NCBI GenBank assembly: GCA_038503035.1 | Contig: JAVSML010018837.1 | Span: forward strand, 1 to 64,000 | Direction: 5' to 3' | Origin: Crocodylus rhombifer | Taxonomy: Eukaryota; Chordata; Crocodylia; Crocodylidae | Length of the DNA: 64,000 nucleotides | Shown: positions 1 to 10,926 of the stretch, piece by piece | Layout: each line of letters opens with the position of its first letter | Numbering within the stretch: position 1 is the first letter of the stretch | Made by a program: the position numbers and the translations under genes | The notes under the pieces: generated by a model | What the model was told of the DNA's origin: nothing | Database searches by the model: none | Seen by the model: only the letters and a program-made list of their open reading frames with translations

Positions 1-1190
1 GGGGGCTGTAGATCTGGTTCCCTGACTCCATAGCCCTGGCAGCTAGCAGCCCCCTCTGGCAGGGCTTCAGGGCATCAGCATATCAGGGCTGCTCAGTGCC
101 ACAAAGCAGTGGAGTGGAGACGACTGCAGCTGGACCCATGTCCTGGTGAGTGAAGAGGGCAGGGGGAGCTCTGATTTTCTATGATAAACTGATATCTATT
201 GTACAGAGGACCTTGTCAGGACTAGTCCACCGCTGGCCTGCCCATCTGTTTCTGGGCCAACTGCCCACCTCACTCACCTGCCATGCCTTGTTTATTTAGT
301 TCTAATTAGGCAGGAGGCTGCCCATTCTTGCCCTGATGCCAGGGGGCACTATCTGCAGCTCCATTCCTCCCCTACACCACAGTCCAAGCCTCATGGATGG
401 CATCCACCACTGGTTTGCACTGGGCCTTTCATAAAACGTACACACAAACAGACAAACAAACACATACTGGGCTCCAAGCCCTCAGCCCCCTTGCTGGGGC
501 TCCACACTGGGGTCTTCCACCCCTTGGGGTTCAGGTGGCTGGCCTTAGGGTCTTATACCCCCACACTGCCCCCCCACTTGTGCGTCTCACACTGCCCCTT
601 CACTGGGGCTCACTGGGGTCTGCCGCCCCATCTGGCTTATGTGGCCAGAGCCCTGCCTGGCCCTCTGGCCTGGGGTATTACACCCTGTGAGGCTCAGGTG
701 GCCATAGCCATGCCTGACCCCTCCCAGGGTTCTTACAGCCACAGGACTCGAAAAGAGCCTGGTGCTGCTCCAGGTCCTTCCACTGACCTGGGCCCTGCCT
801 CAGGACTCCCTTGGGCCTGAGCTTCCCCTGAACCACTGGAACCCACCAGAGAAGTGGGAGCTGGGGTTATTAAGGTGCCCCAACCCACCTTTCACCAGGG
901 TGGTAACTGGCCTGATATTTCCTGGTAGAGTTCCCAATGGTGTGGGAGCCCCACCAGACCACCCAGTCCCAGCAGGGTGCAGTTTTAGGTCATGCCCAGG
1001 ACCAAAAGCATCCTACTCCTACCTGCAGATCTTGGCAGTTTAGCTAGATAATATTTCAGCCTGCCTGCCACCAGCAAACTGCTCTGTTTATGTAGGTAGC
1101 CATGGTTCTAAAATGGCCACCGCAATCAAGCGCCTGCTGGCTGCTTGACACAGCCTTTAAAGTGGCAGGCACCAGCAGTGCCCTGCCACG
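1..1190. repeat. GC-rich LTR-like block, 5' end outside or unclear
   Basis: The block is GC-rich and full of 'actggggct' and 'ccctggcc' phrases. It ends with gtggcaggcacc...gccctgccac (1163-1190). That end resembles the 3' end of the solo LTR at 14965-16128, which reads gtagcaggcacc...ctgctaca. Internal phrases (the 'cactggggct' series at 490-680) also resemble that LTR. I see no TSD and no clear 5' terminus, so this is a probable diverged relative. Open frames here (397-1043) have no recognisable domain. Confidence 0.38.
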
Positions 1191-1224
1191 TATATGTATG
1201 TGTGTGTATGTGTGTGTGTGTGTA
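1191..1224. repeat. (GT)n microsatellite
   Basis: An alternating GT/AT tract (gtatatgtatgtgtgtgtat...) immediately follows the LTR-like block. Confidence 0.9.
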
Positions 1225-2618
1225 AACATAGATTTGGAGTTTTTTTAGTTAAAATTGTTGCTTTGTGTTATGGAACAAATAAAACTAAAAACCCTTGGGT
1301 ACATCCATACTGAAGAGCTCCAGAATAACTGAGGGAACTATGAGATCGAGATCTTTTCTGGAGAGATGGGTATGTCAATGGATAATATAGGTGGGGCAGA
1401 TAGCAATGCTTATTAAGTTTGCCAAACCTTGCTTGAGTTACTTATTGCTTTGCCAAGCTATAAACGTTAGGTTGAAATTATCTGCTAGGTGTCTACCTTA
1501 GGCTGATCCCCCCCCCCCCTTTTTTTTTAAGCAAGATGGTTTAGCTGGTTAGCTTTTTCCAAGGACAAAGCTTAAAGAAAAATACATAGTTTTGCCTGTG
1601 TTAAAAAAAGGCAACATTTTCTTTGAAAAGCTGTAACCCCCTCTTCTGTGCTTTGTGGAGTAAAAGGAAGGCCTTTGTGTTAGGGAGATGCCTTTTCCCA
1701 TCCCCATGAAAATGCACCAAATACAAGTTACTATGCTGTCCAAAAATCAGTTTACAGATGTTCAGTAGAGGCTTGCAAGAGCTTTGCAGTAAAGCTTCCC
1801 TGAAGACTGCATGCTTGCTAAGCATCACTTTTACAGCAGCTGAAGTTCTGGGCTATTGTAGTCAAGGTTAGTGAACTGAGAGAAGTATGCCTATCTTTCT
1901 TATGCCCTCATTGACAGTCTTCCACATAGACTTGGCTGAGCACAGGGAGAAAGAAGTTGCCTGATTCAAATGCAAAAGGCACAAGAACTGGACATGCAAG
2001 TGGGGTAGGAGATGTAGGCTGTAGGTGAGAGGGACACAGGTCCTGGAAGCTGAAGTAAGAAAGAATAGGACCATTTAGACAAGAAGAGGCCTAGAAGCTG
2101 GAAAAGGAAGTAGTGAACAGGACTCTGCCTGTAGGGGAAAAGCCCATCAGGTAAAGAGATGGGAAAGGAGCCTGAAATTATCTGGGTAATTAGATGGGGC
2201 CTGACAACTAGTTGGATGGAGCAAAGGTTATTAGGGGAGACTGACCTGATAAGGAGACCAGGTGTGGGGGAACAGGGATAGGTTGAGCAAAAATGCTAAA
2301 AAACAAGGAGTATGGGGGGACACTAAGATTAGATAAAGAAACGGGTTGGCACTGGGAGTCAGTAGGAAGAGATGGGATGGAAAATGGGGTTGTAAATTGG
2401 GGGTTGACTGGAGGTTACTTTAGATTAGATGATTAACTGGAACTGTTTGGGCAGGGGAACTGGAACTGAGAAGGAGAAGAGGATGGATAGAATGGAAGTT
2501 GCAAGGTAAGAAATGAAGATTGGAGGAAAGTATGATCTCAGCATCAGAGCTACTGAATGCTCTCCTGGGTGACTGAATTTTATTTCTGTTTGTGTCCCAA
2601 AGTTTCTGTGTAATTCTG
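1225..2618. other. No gene seen; C/T tract and purine-rich stretch
   Basis: I see no coding feature. A C12T9 homopolymer tract lies at 1508-1528. From about 2020 to 2480 the + strand is strongly purine-rich (gga/aag-rich), with no period I can define. Short minus-strand frames at 1549-2074 have no recognisable content. Confidence 0.6.
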
Positions 2619-3162
2619 GTCCCATCTACATATTACACTTCAGGCATGATTAACTGGTTAATCATGCCTCAAGTGATCATCTGGCCACAGGTTCAATCAA
2701 TTAATGGCACGATAAAAAGAGGAAAAAGTTACAAAGTTATTGGACAAAATACATGTAATAAATTTGTAGCTGCTTCCTATCACACCATTAATTGAACAAG
2801 CAGCCAGGCACACCTATGGCTGTGAGCCCCATCAGCTGATCAGAGCTCCCAGCTGGGGTGGGGGTGGGGGGGTCCATGTGCACCTCCAAGTCTGGGAACT
2901 CCCAGCTGACAGGGCTTACAGCTGCAGGGGAGCCCATGCACCCCTGGCAGACAGCAGCTGATGTGATGTCCCAGCTGCAGTGCTGAGTAATGTGCCTCAT
3001 GGCTGGGAGATAACATCAGCTGAGAGGACTCCCAGCTGTGGGAGCTTACTTCCTGACATTATGACTTATTGGGTCCCTCTGCACCAGCAATAAGGCATGA
3101 TGGATTCTAATTCATGGATTCTAATCCCACTATTACACTTGTCATGCACGTGTAGCATGGTA
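2619..3162. mobile_element. Probable MITE-like DNA element with imperfect terminal inverted repeats
   Basis: The left end reads ggtcccatctacatattac and the right end, reverse-complemented, reads accatgctacacgtgcatg. Both resemble the ends of the elements at 11988, 54924 and 61566. A near-perfect palindrome (19-bp arms, one mismatch, 2-bp centre) lies just inside the left end at 2636-2675. The interior (2787-3060) is GC-rich with repeated 'cccagctg' phrases. No convincing TSD is visible, so the boundaries are approximate. Confidence 0.42.
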
Positions 3163-4124
3163 GGAGGCACGATGGTGTGGATTGCTCATTAGATCCCATT
3201 CTGCCTTTATCTGCATGTGGTAATGTACTTAACTCCTCAAAAGTGATCACAAATTGTGTGACTTTTTAGTATTATGGGTGCCTTACAAAAAACTGTAGGG
3301 TCAGATTTGCATAAATTCTAACTATTGTGAAGGAATTAATTCTGTTTTCAAAACAGGCTTTGAATAGTGTGTAGCAAATAAGACAGTTTAGGGACTAGGG
3401 AGACGTTGATGAACACCTTGATTTTTGTTTTCAATTTTTTTTAAAATTTAATCAGAACCTTTTCCTGAATTTATGGACTTTTAAACATAAGTCCATGTAC
3501 TGGGTTTTGAATTCAATAAAAAGGACAATTAGGAAAAGGCAAGATATTGAAATGTTGCTTATTAAGTGGACACTGCCTATCATATGGACAGAATGAGGTA
3601 GGATTCTTGTGGAAGAAAATATTAAATGACCATAACACTGGAGATTGTTTCTTGCTTATTCATGAGGAGCTAAATAAATGGTTGTACACACTGCTTCTGA
3701 CCAGCACAGCAGGGAGTTGATAATAGAGCATTTATCAGTCCATCAGAAAAACAAAAGCCTCTCTCATTAGTTCAAGCTCTTCTTAAACAACTTTTTCCAA
3801 GGAAGGAATGGAGGGACCAGCTGACCTGTTGATTAACTCCAAAAAGCCCTAAGTGGACACTATCCTGTCTGTGTTTGTCCGGTCTGTCTCACAGACAGCT
3901 CTCAGTATTAGCTATGATACCACATGCTGGCTACTATGGTCTGTGCTAGGGGAGAGGGGGAATCCCTGCTTGAGCAGGGAAGGGGGGGCGGCAGGGAGGG
4001 GAAGCCAGGTAGATCCTGCTGTGCTTGCAGGAGCTCCAGCCAGGGAGCAGAGAGCCCTGGCTAGGGCTACAAAGCATCTGGCATGCTGGGGCACTCTGGT
4101 TTAACTTAAACCATGAAGGGGTCT
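3163..4124. other. No gene seen
   Basis: AT-rich single-copy-looking sequence to about 3840, then a more GC-rich stretch (3950-4100). There is no recognised repeat end and no coding signal. Confidence 0.55.
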
Positions 4125-4309
4125 GGGACAGACATTGCATATACCATTTTGACCCAAATCAGTTAAGTCTGATACTACATTCAAACAGGTTTATCTCAAA
4201 CCAGTTTCAGCCATTTTCAAACTGTTTTATGTGCACTGAATGTCTGTTCTGTTACAGGTCTAAACCAGTTTCTGATCACTTAAACTAGTTTATGTGTAAT
4301 GTCTGTCCC
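4125..4309. mobile_element. Short MITE with gggacagacatt ends
   Basis: The left end gggacagacattgca is matched by the reverse complement of the right end (gggacagacattaca), giving at least 14 of 15 matching terminal bases. The 185-bp interior is AT-rich with several 'aaaccagttt' motifs in both orientations. No TSD is evident. No protein is encoded. Confidence 0.52.
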
Positions 4310-4362
4310 TAGCTCCAGAGGACCAGGAGTGACTGGGAGAGGAGTTGGAGGTTGCTTGCAGG

Positions 4363-4407
4363 TAGAGCAAATTAGGCCCTGGCAGCTAGAGCAAATTAGG
4401 CCCTGGC
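4363..4407. repeat. Tandem duplication, 24-bp unit
   Basis: The phrase tagagcaaattaggccctgg occurs twice back to back (starts at 4363 and 4387). This is a simple two-copy duplication. Confidence 0.85.
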
Positions 4408-4409
4408 TA

Positions 4410-5640
4410 AGACAATCGGAGCCTGGACAAATGTGAAAGGAGGAAGCCAAGTGGCCCAATGGAACCCCCTGTCATCCAGGACTCCAGAGCCACTTGCTTA
4501 ATTGATTACATCAAAATGTAGCAGGTCAGAGAAAAGGCAGTGGCTTACCCTTGGAGGAGCTAAAAAAAGGGGACACGTGGCTCCCTGCTGCAGGTCTAGG
4601 CCTGCTACAGCCCATGTATAAGCAGAGAGAGGGAATTCTAATCTGAGCAGCAGTAATAATCCCTGGGTCTCATCCAGCATTTTTCCTTACTAAATGTCAA
4701 AGCACTTCAAAACGAAGGCAACGAGCAGTACCTTCATGTTTAAGTTGGAGAAAGTGAGGTCAAAGAAGGCAAAGTGACTTTCCTATGGTCACAGTAAACA
4801 ATAGTTATCTAAAGCAAATCAAATTCTTCATGCCCATCTTCAAAGTATGTCCTCCTCGTACCTATCCACCCAGCCCTCAGCAGTACAGCGTAGCACTTTT
4901 TGGTGAAATATTATGTACTTCATTTCTCATCCATATTTGCCCAGGGTATTTCAATTTAGAGTAAAAACATAATGTTTTATTTGTTGTAGTTTAGATGTGC
5001 CATATGTATGTGTTCACAACAGTGTAGGAAGGTTTACAATACACCTGCATCTTCTTTTTTTTGGGGAAAAATGTTTTTCCTTCTTTCAAGAACTATAAAG
5101 TTACAGAAGCTACAATCTGAACCTCCTGGGAAGCTAATGCAAAAATAACAGAAGTCTGAACACTGATGATGTTTATTCAGGCAAGGTAGGACAATTAAAT
5201 TTACTCCATATGTTCTGATATTGTCCTGTTTAAATCAAAACTGTCTCCAGATTAGCACCTTGAAGTTCCTCCCAACCCTGGCTTCTGTTATACCTGCATC
5301 TGTTCAACAGAATTTAAATGAATACATATAAGCTCAAAATGTTGTTTAAAAAGAAACCACAGCTGAGCAATCCTTGAGCTTTTATGTGGGATTCTAACAG
5401 CCATCTCTAGCAATAACATTGTCCTTAACATTTTTTATTAAAAAAAACAGTAGGCAAGCCAAACGCAAACATTCAATTAATGAGAGACATGAATCCAGAG
5501 GGCGTAGGCCTCAGGCTACTTCTCCAGGTCCCGCAGGAGTGGTAAAACTAATGTCTGTGTAACAAAGCCTTGTATCTTTCACATCATTTAGTTCACTGTG
5601 AGCCAAATGCATCCCATATGTAACTCCACTGTAAAAAGGG
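4410..5640. other. No gene seen
   Basis: Mostly AT-rich sequence. No recognisable transposon end, RNA gene or coding signal. Confidence 0.55.
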
Positions 5641-6200
5641 GTGAGTAGTGAGGTGGTGAAATTTGCAGATGACACAATTGTTTAAGTTAGTGAAGATGGT
5701 GAGGAATTGGGACAGACAGAGGACAGCAGAGTGAATGGGCATTTTAGTGATAGACTAAATTAACTGTTGACAAAATGCGGTAATGAATATTGCAAGGAAT
5801 AATCTGGGCTGTTCATATTCATTGCCATGTTCTTAATTAGCTGTAACCACAGTGGGAAAAGTTCTGCATGTTTTATGAACAGCTCAGTGAAACTCAGTTT
5901 ACACTGTATTGGTAGTTTATAAAAGCAAGCAAAGCTTTAAGATGTGTAAATTGGATAAAGTACTGATAATATTATACTGCCTTTAGAAATCTGTTGTATT
6001 TTGGGAGGCATTCTGTGTTCAGTTGAGGTCACCATATCTCAGAAAAGATGTAGCAAAAATACATGGTGAAAGTTAGAAATATTAACAGGCTCCATCTGAA
6101 GATAGACTGGCGTTTAAATCATGCATAGTATCCAGGAGTATTTATTCAATTTAGTGTCCCATTTACCCTTTTATATAGTATAAGAAATAGAGTTTATTTG
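5641..6200 (+). mobile_element. Old, degraded CR1-superfamily LINE fragment
   Basis: The + strand contains gtgaaatttgcagatgacaca, which translates to the reverse-transcriptase (RT) catalytic box region V-K-F-A-D-D-T. At 6010-6060 it has a CR1/L3-type phrase, 'cagttgaggtcaccatatctca...gatgtagc'. Frames are broken throughout, so this is an ancient inactive remnant. The exact limits are uncertain. Confidence 0.6.
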
Positions 6201-7144
6201 ATTAAGCTGATCAACAAAGAAATAGACTGATAAATGGGAATACTTTATAGCATTGTATGTAATAACCTGAGAAACAGAGTGTTGGAAGATATCACTGGAG
6301 CTAGTCTGTTAGTAGGATTCAGAAAGGGCTATGCCTTCCAGGTGAGTGTGAGTGAGAGAGAGATGCATGCAAACACACACACAGACCTGCGCAATGCAAA
6401 AATTCATATTTATGTAATTTGGCATAATGTCCATGGTTAAGCTGGTGCCATAATTTTCTATTCCACCTTGTTCTTCTGAAGAAAAAGTCAATCTGGGTGT
6501 ATTAGCTTTTATCAGAGCCTGGTTACAAAGCTGAATATACCATTGGTCTGACACCATCTATCAATTTCTTGATATCCTGTCTTTTCATAAACAGATATTT
6601 GGATAAGGTAAATTGGAGGAATGAAAGGAATGTTAATTTGATAAATGTATGAAATTGGTTTATTATGTCTAATAGAGTATGACTGTATTTGAGGATTTAG
6701 AAGTGCAAGTTGACATGCATTTTCCATTTCTTTATTGTTGGACACCATTTAACCTCTGTTTTCTTCTCAGCAAGAAACATTGTTTAAATAGGTGAGTTGC
6801 ATCTTTGGGTGTTCATAAACAGCTGTCCAGTTGTGTGAGCCATAGCCAGAAGAGGTGGTGAATCTGAACCCAGTGTTCTACTAGTCTGGTCTTGGGTATT
6901 TTGTTTTACATGTGGAAACATTTATAGCACTTCAGTGGCTCTCTTAGTTTTATTGTGCCCTGATAAGCTTATAGTTAAGTGTCATTTTGAAGAATCAGTC
7001 AGTTCAGTTTGCCTGAAGTGGATGATGTCTGACAATAATGAGTAAGTAAATTGGGATGGAAGGAGGAAGGAACATCCTGACTGTGGCACCAGAGTCACAG
7101 TTTTCTGGGGGAAAATGTTGTTTTTTTTTCTTCCCCATTTGGAG
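6201..7144. other. No gene seen
   Basis: AT-rich DNA with a short GA/CA-rich patch at 6345-6385. No coding feature recognised. Confidence 0.55.
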
Positions 7145-7270
7145 CTAGCATCCTAAGATTGGAAGAGACCCCAAGGATCATCTAATCCCCTTCACAAATG
7201 CAGCATTCACTATTCCTGTACCATCAAAATGGATGTCTATCCACTCCAGCCTCTTCTTGAGCTAGAGAAT
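7145..7270 (-). mobile_element. CR1 3'-end fragment, minus strand
   Basis: The + strand phrase 'aagattggaagagaccccaaggatcatctaat' followed by '...cactccagcctcttcttgagc' is the reverse complement of a CR1 3' terminal region. It is truncated and non-coding. Confidence 0.6.
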
Positions 7271-8557
7271 CACTAAGTTGCTAAATTTGTTCTAGATTTA
7301 GAACCTGTGCCAAGAAAGTTTGGAGCTGTTTGGATCTTGGGTTCTGCTTCATATCCTTATAAGAGAAGAGCCTTAATTGAAAAAATCTGGCTTGTATTTT
7401 GGATCCAGATTTCAAAATTCTGTATGTTTGGTTGAATTCCTGTCTGGGGGTCTGGATAGGACTTTGTAGGTTATGTGGTATGGTTTCAGTAGATAGCAAG
7501 ATCATGTAGAATTAGCTATGGTAACTATTATATGGCATCTGTGAACTCTGAGTATCATATATACATTTTATTGCTAAAGAAAATCAAGAAAAGGCTGTAC
7601 AAATGGTACCGTCCGAAATTATTGTAGTTATGCGGTTTTAACTCTGTTTTGTGTTGTCAGCGCATTAGGACTTCTAGCAAGGCCAGTTATGCCCTCTATA
7701 ACACCAGGTAGCTTTGGAGAATGTTATAGGCGTATTTCCCATTAAAACAGAAATTTGAACTGAATTGCTCCCATAGGTAAAATTCAGCGTGTAGTATTGC
7801 CAACCTCAACATTCAAAATTATGAATTTGGCTTAAAAACTATGATTAAAAAATAAATGTGGGCTTCTTATTTGCCTGTTGATCTTTGAAGCTGTAGGGTA
7901 TCCATGTTTCATGTTTTTAGACTTCTCTACAGTCATTGGGGCTAAAAACTTTTTAAAAAATGGCACCTGGGATTCTCATGAATGGCACCTATATGTCTCA
8001 TGTAGCCACATGTGTCCTAGGTGCCATAAGAGCTGGGGCCTTAATGGAAAACACCAAATATGATTCTAGCAATAAAATCACAATAATTGACAACGGTGGG
8101 CATATGAATTGGTGTTTTGCTGTAGAGGTCCTTTGCTCTCACTGAGCAGCAGGTTGCAGCTAATCTGCCAGGACTGATTGGTCCCCCTTTTGGAACTTGC
8201 TTGCCACACCTTTGGTATTTTTTTTTTTTTAAAGGGAAACCAAAGGAAGATGTAAATCTTGGGAGGTAGATCAGCTGATTCTTAGTGTAACTTAACTGGT
8301 CACCTAGCCTCTTCACAGGGCTCCTCCATCCCCATACCCTGCCCTTACCACTCCAGATGTTCTGGTGCTGTTCGTATTACAGGCGTCATTTTTGCTGAGT
8401 CTGACCTTCTATGGTCCAGTCCCCTGTATTTCACAGTGTCAAGTTTCTCAGTAATTAGTCATGCCCCACAAAAAGGGCTACCACAGTCTTTTTTAGCCTC
8501 AATATTACTTAGTTCTCGTATTCTTGGGGCACTCCCCTCTTGTGTTTACCCCAGGTT
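7271..8557. other. No gene seen
   Basis: AT-rich to about 8300, then a C/T-rich stretch (8330-8557) that abuts the 3' end of the following CR1. I cannot assign that stretch. A T13 tract lies near 8219. Confidence 0.5.
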
Positions 8558-8949
8558 TCATAGTTGCATAGTTGTTGGGGTCAGAAGGGACCTGAGCAAA
8601 TCATCAAGTCTGACCCCTTGCCATGGGCAGGACTGAATACTGGGATCATATGACCCCAGCTAGGTGATTATCTAGCCTTCTTTTGAAGACCCCCAAGGTA
8701 GGAGTGAGCATCACTTCCCTTGGAAGTTGGTTCCAGATCCTAGCCGCCCTGACTGTGAAGTAGTACCTCCTGATGTCTAGCCTGAACCTGCTCTCTATCA
8801 ACTTGTGGCCATTATTCCTAGTTACGGAATAACAGGAGGTAGTGCTCGGGGGAACAGGGTCTCTCCCATTCCCTGCTGGTCCCCCTTGGCAAGTTTATAG
8901 ATGGCCACCAGATTCCCTCTCAGCCTTCTTTTGTGGAGGCTGAACAGGT

Positions 8950-9279
8950 TCAGGTCCCATAGCCTCTCCTCATAGGGCCTGCCCTGCTGCCCCCGATCAT
9001 ACAAGTGGCCCTCCTCTGGACTCTTCCAATGCTGGCCACATCCCTTCTGAAGTGTGGCACCCAGAACTGAACGCAGTACTCCAATTGTGGCCTGACCAGT
9101 GTCACACAGATGGGGAGGATCACCTCCTTGGACCTGCTCATGATGCATCTGTGGATACATGACAAGGTGCGGTTAGCCTTACTGACAGCGTCCTCACATT
9201 GGTGGCTCATGTCCATCTTGGAATCAATAATGACTCCAAGATCCTTTTCTGCCTCTGTGCTAATGAGAAGGGACCACAT
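8950..9279 (-). pseudogene. CR1 ORF2 C-terminal fragment
   Basis: The minus-strand frame reads EAEKDLGVIID, then VILPICVTLVRPQLEYCVQFW and RRDVASIGRVQRRAT. This is the region downstream of the RT catalytic core in CR1 ORF2. It corresponds to the plus-strand frame at 59238-59950 and the minus-strand frame at 37608-38159. The upstream end joins the displaced duplication at 9271, so the frame is not continuous with RT. Confidence 0.85.
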
Positions 9280-9736
9280 TGGCCCTTTTCCAGTCCTCTG
9301 GCACCTGGCGGGGGTGGGGGGTCCCGCTGCTGGCAGTCCGGACCATAAGTGCTTGTAAAGCCATGCCAGGGCCCAGCCAATGGGTATGCTGCTGGTTCTT
9401 TCTCCCTAGGTGCAGTACCCTGCACTTGTCAGTACTGAATCCCATCCTATTCTCATCTGCCCACCCATGTAACTTGTAGGACCGAGTACCAAGGACTCCA
9501 CTGCCCACATCCCTCCAGATTGAAACTGACCCATCCACCACCACTCTCTGGGTGTGGCCCTCTAGCCATTTTGCAACCCATCTGACTGCGCAGGTATCAA
9601 TGCCACAGTTGCCTAATTTTTTAATGAGAATGGGGTGAGTGTCAAAGACCTTCCTAAAGTCCAGAAAATGTTTTCGATCCAAGCCTTCAAGAGGCCGAGA
9701 AGTGATTACTACATCTACCACAACACCTGCATCCAA
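9260..9736 (-). pseudogene. CR1 reverse-transcriptase fragment lacking the catalytic box
   Basis: The frame contains LDFRKVFDTHPILIKKLG and WLEGHTQRVVVDGS, which are RT fingers/palm motifs of CR1. It then jumps directly to WADENRMGFSTDKCRVLHLG. The normal intervening stretch with QGSVLGP and the FADD box is absent. In the 58858-60038 copy most of that stretch is present, although diverged. This appears to be an internal deletion with its junction near 9480. Confidence 0.8.
9271..9374 (-). repeat. Displaced copy of a 103-bp CR1 segment
   Basis: This segment matches 9952-10054 in the same orientation with about three differences. It sits between two CR1 blocks that are adjacent in the 59-kb copy apart from about 20 bases. 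At the same place the 59-kb copy reads ggctggggaactcccttctt. Confidence 0.93.
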
Positions 9737-9754
9737 GGATTTTGTGACCTGATT

Positions 9755-10138
9755 TTAAAAGGCAACTAGGTTGGTCTGACAGGACTTGCCCCTAATGAAC
9801 TCATGTTGGTTGCCCCTGAGCATAATCTCCCCTGCTGGCCCTTCGCAGATGTGCTCCTGGATAATTTTCTCAAAGAGCTTCCCCAGGACTGAGATAAGAC
9901 TAATGGGCCTATAGTTACCTGGGTCCTCCTTCCTCCCTTTTTTGAAAATGAGGACCACATTGGCCCTTTCTAGTCCTCTGGCACCTGGCGGGGGTGGGGG
10001 GTCCCGCTGCTGGCAGTCCGGACCATGAGTGCTTGTAAAGCCATGCCAGGGCCCTGCAATGACCCTTGCCAATTCCCTCAGCACCCTGGGGTGGAGATCA
10101 TTTGGACCTGCTGATTTAAACATGTCTAGCTCCTCCAA
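9755..10138 (-). pseudogene. CR1 RT N-terminal fragment with a proline-rich insertion
   Basis: The frame contains FKSAGPNDLHPRVLRELA, then GNYRPISLISVLGKLFEKI and RGKSCQTNLVAF, which are canonical CR1 RT motifs. Between these, the residues GPDCQQRDPPPPPGA replace the shorter linker seen in the 38-kb CR1. The DNA basis is a patch of about 30 bp also found in other repeats of the window (see findings). Confidence 0.85.
9952..10054 (-). repeat. Source copy of the duplicated CR1 segment
   Basis: This lies in the expected CR1 position, flanked by the RT sequences that normally adjoin it. It carries the ggggtggggggtcccgctgc patch that is absent from the 38-kb CR1. Confidence 0.9.
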
Positions 10139-10225
10139 AAGTTCCCTAACTTGGTCCTCCCTGACTCTAGGCCTGGCGGTGCCTCTCTTGAGTCTGTCTG
10201 GAATCTCGGTGGAGGAGATGCCTCA

Positions 10226-10926
10226 AGTCAGTCAGTTCAGGGTCAAACTCAGGGGCCAGTTGGGGTCTGCATACATTAGCCAGCACTGTCCCTCAGTTAA
10301 CACAGTCCTTAATAAATTCTACTTGAAATTAACTCCCTCTTCACAGGGAAGCCCTCCTTCGCAGGGCTGACTCCACTTTCTTCCCTCCTCTAGGCTACCA
10401 ATACAGAGAAGATTTACTCGCTAGCAGGATCCTTGCTGGACTTCATAGGGCACTCTGCAGCAAGCCCAGCTTCAGTAAGTCTGTTCTATTGCCTGTCACT
10501 GTCTCAGATAGTTCAGGTAATCACTGCACCTGTCGGTCCCCCTTTCTGGAGAAACAGACCTGTCCAACCTGGTGTTTAATTCACTCTAGCTGTTGCAATT
10601 TGATTTCATGGAAGTTTCTCCCTCTGGAGTATTTTCTTGTTGCTCAGTTCTTCATGGTAGGGCTTAAATGCTGCCCTGTCGCATGCTGGATCAGAGCTTA
10701 TCCAAGATCAGCAACAGGCCCAGAGTCCTATAAGTTCCCAGACAACCATGAATTTATTTTTGAGGTTGTCTCATGACAAGAAAACAGAACAATCTAATAG
10801 GCACAGATACTCCTGTATTTACTCTAAAAATGGCTGCATCAGGGACTTAGCTATTACTACATGGCAGGCCTCAAATCCAACACAACTTTCAGGATTTAGA
10901 CCATATGTAATTATGGTCTAAATAAG
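10226..10926. other. No gene seen; possible unclassified repeat
   Basis: The sequence has LTR-like C/T-rich texture, but I can identify no ends. A short palindrome (tttagaccat ... atggtctaaa, 10895-10922) sits right at the left edge of the next element. Confidence 0.45.

Larger units (their letters stand above)
8558..10225 (-). mobile_element. CR1 LINE, 5'-truncated and internally rearranged
   Basis: This is a minus-strand CR1 retrotransposon copy. Its 3' tail lies at 8558 (catagttgcatagttg, then ggtcagaagggacct), and coding sequence continues upstream to about 10225. CR1 ORF2 encodes an endonuclease plus a reverse transcriptase that primes on nicked target DNA. Only RT and C-terminal parts are present here, in broken frames (8950-9279, 9260-9736, 9755-10138). 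Two rearrangements stand out against the CR1 copies at 38 kb and 59 kb. A 103-bp piece of the RT region is duplicated out of place (9271-9374, from 9952-10054). The stretch with the catalytic FADD box is missing at about 9480. The copy cannot encode a working enzyme. Confidence 0.93.
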
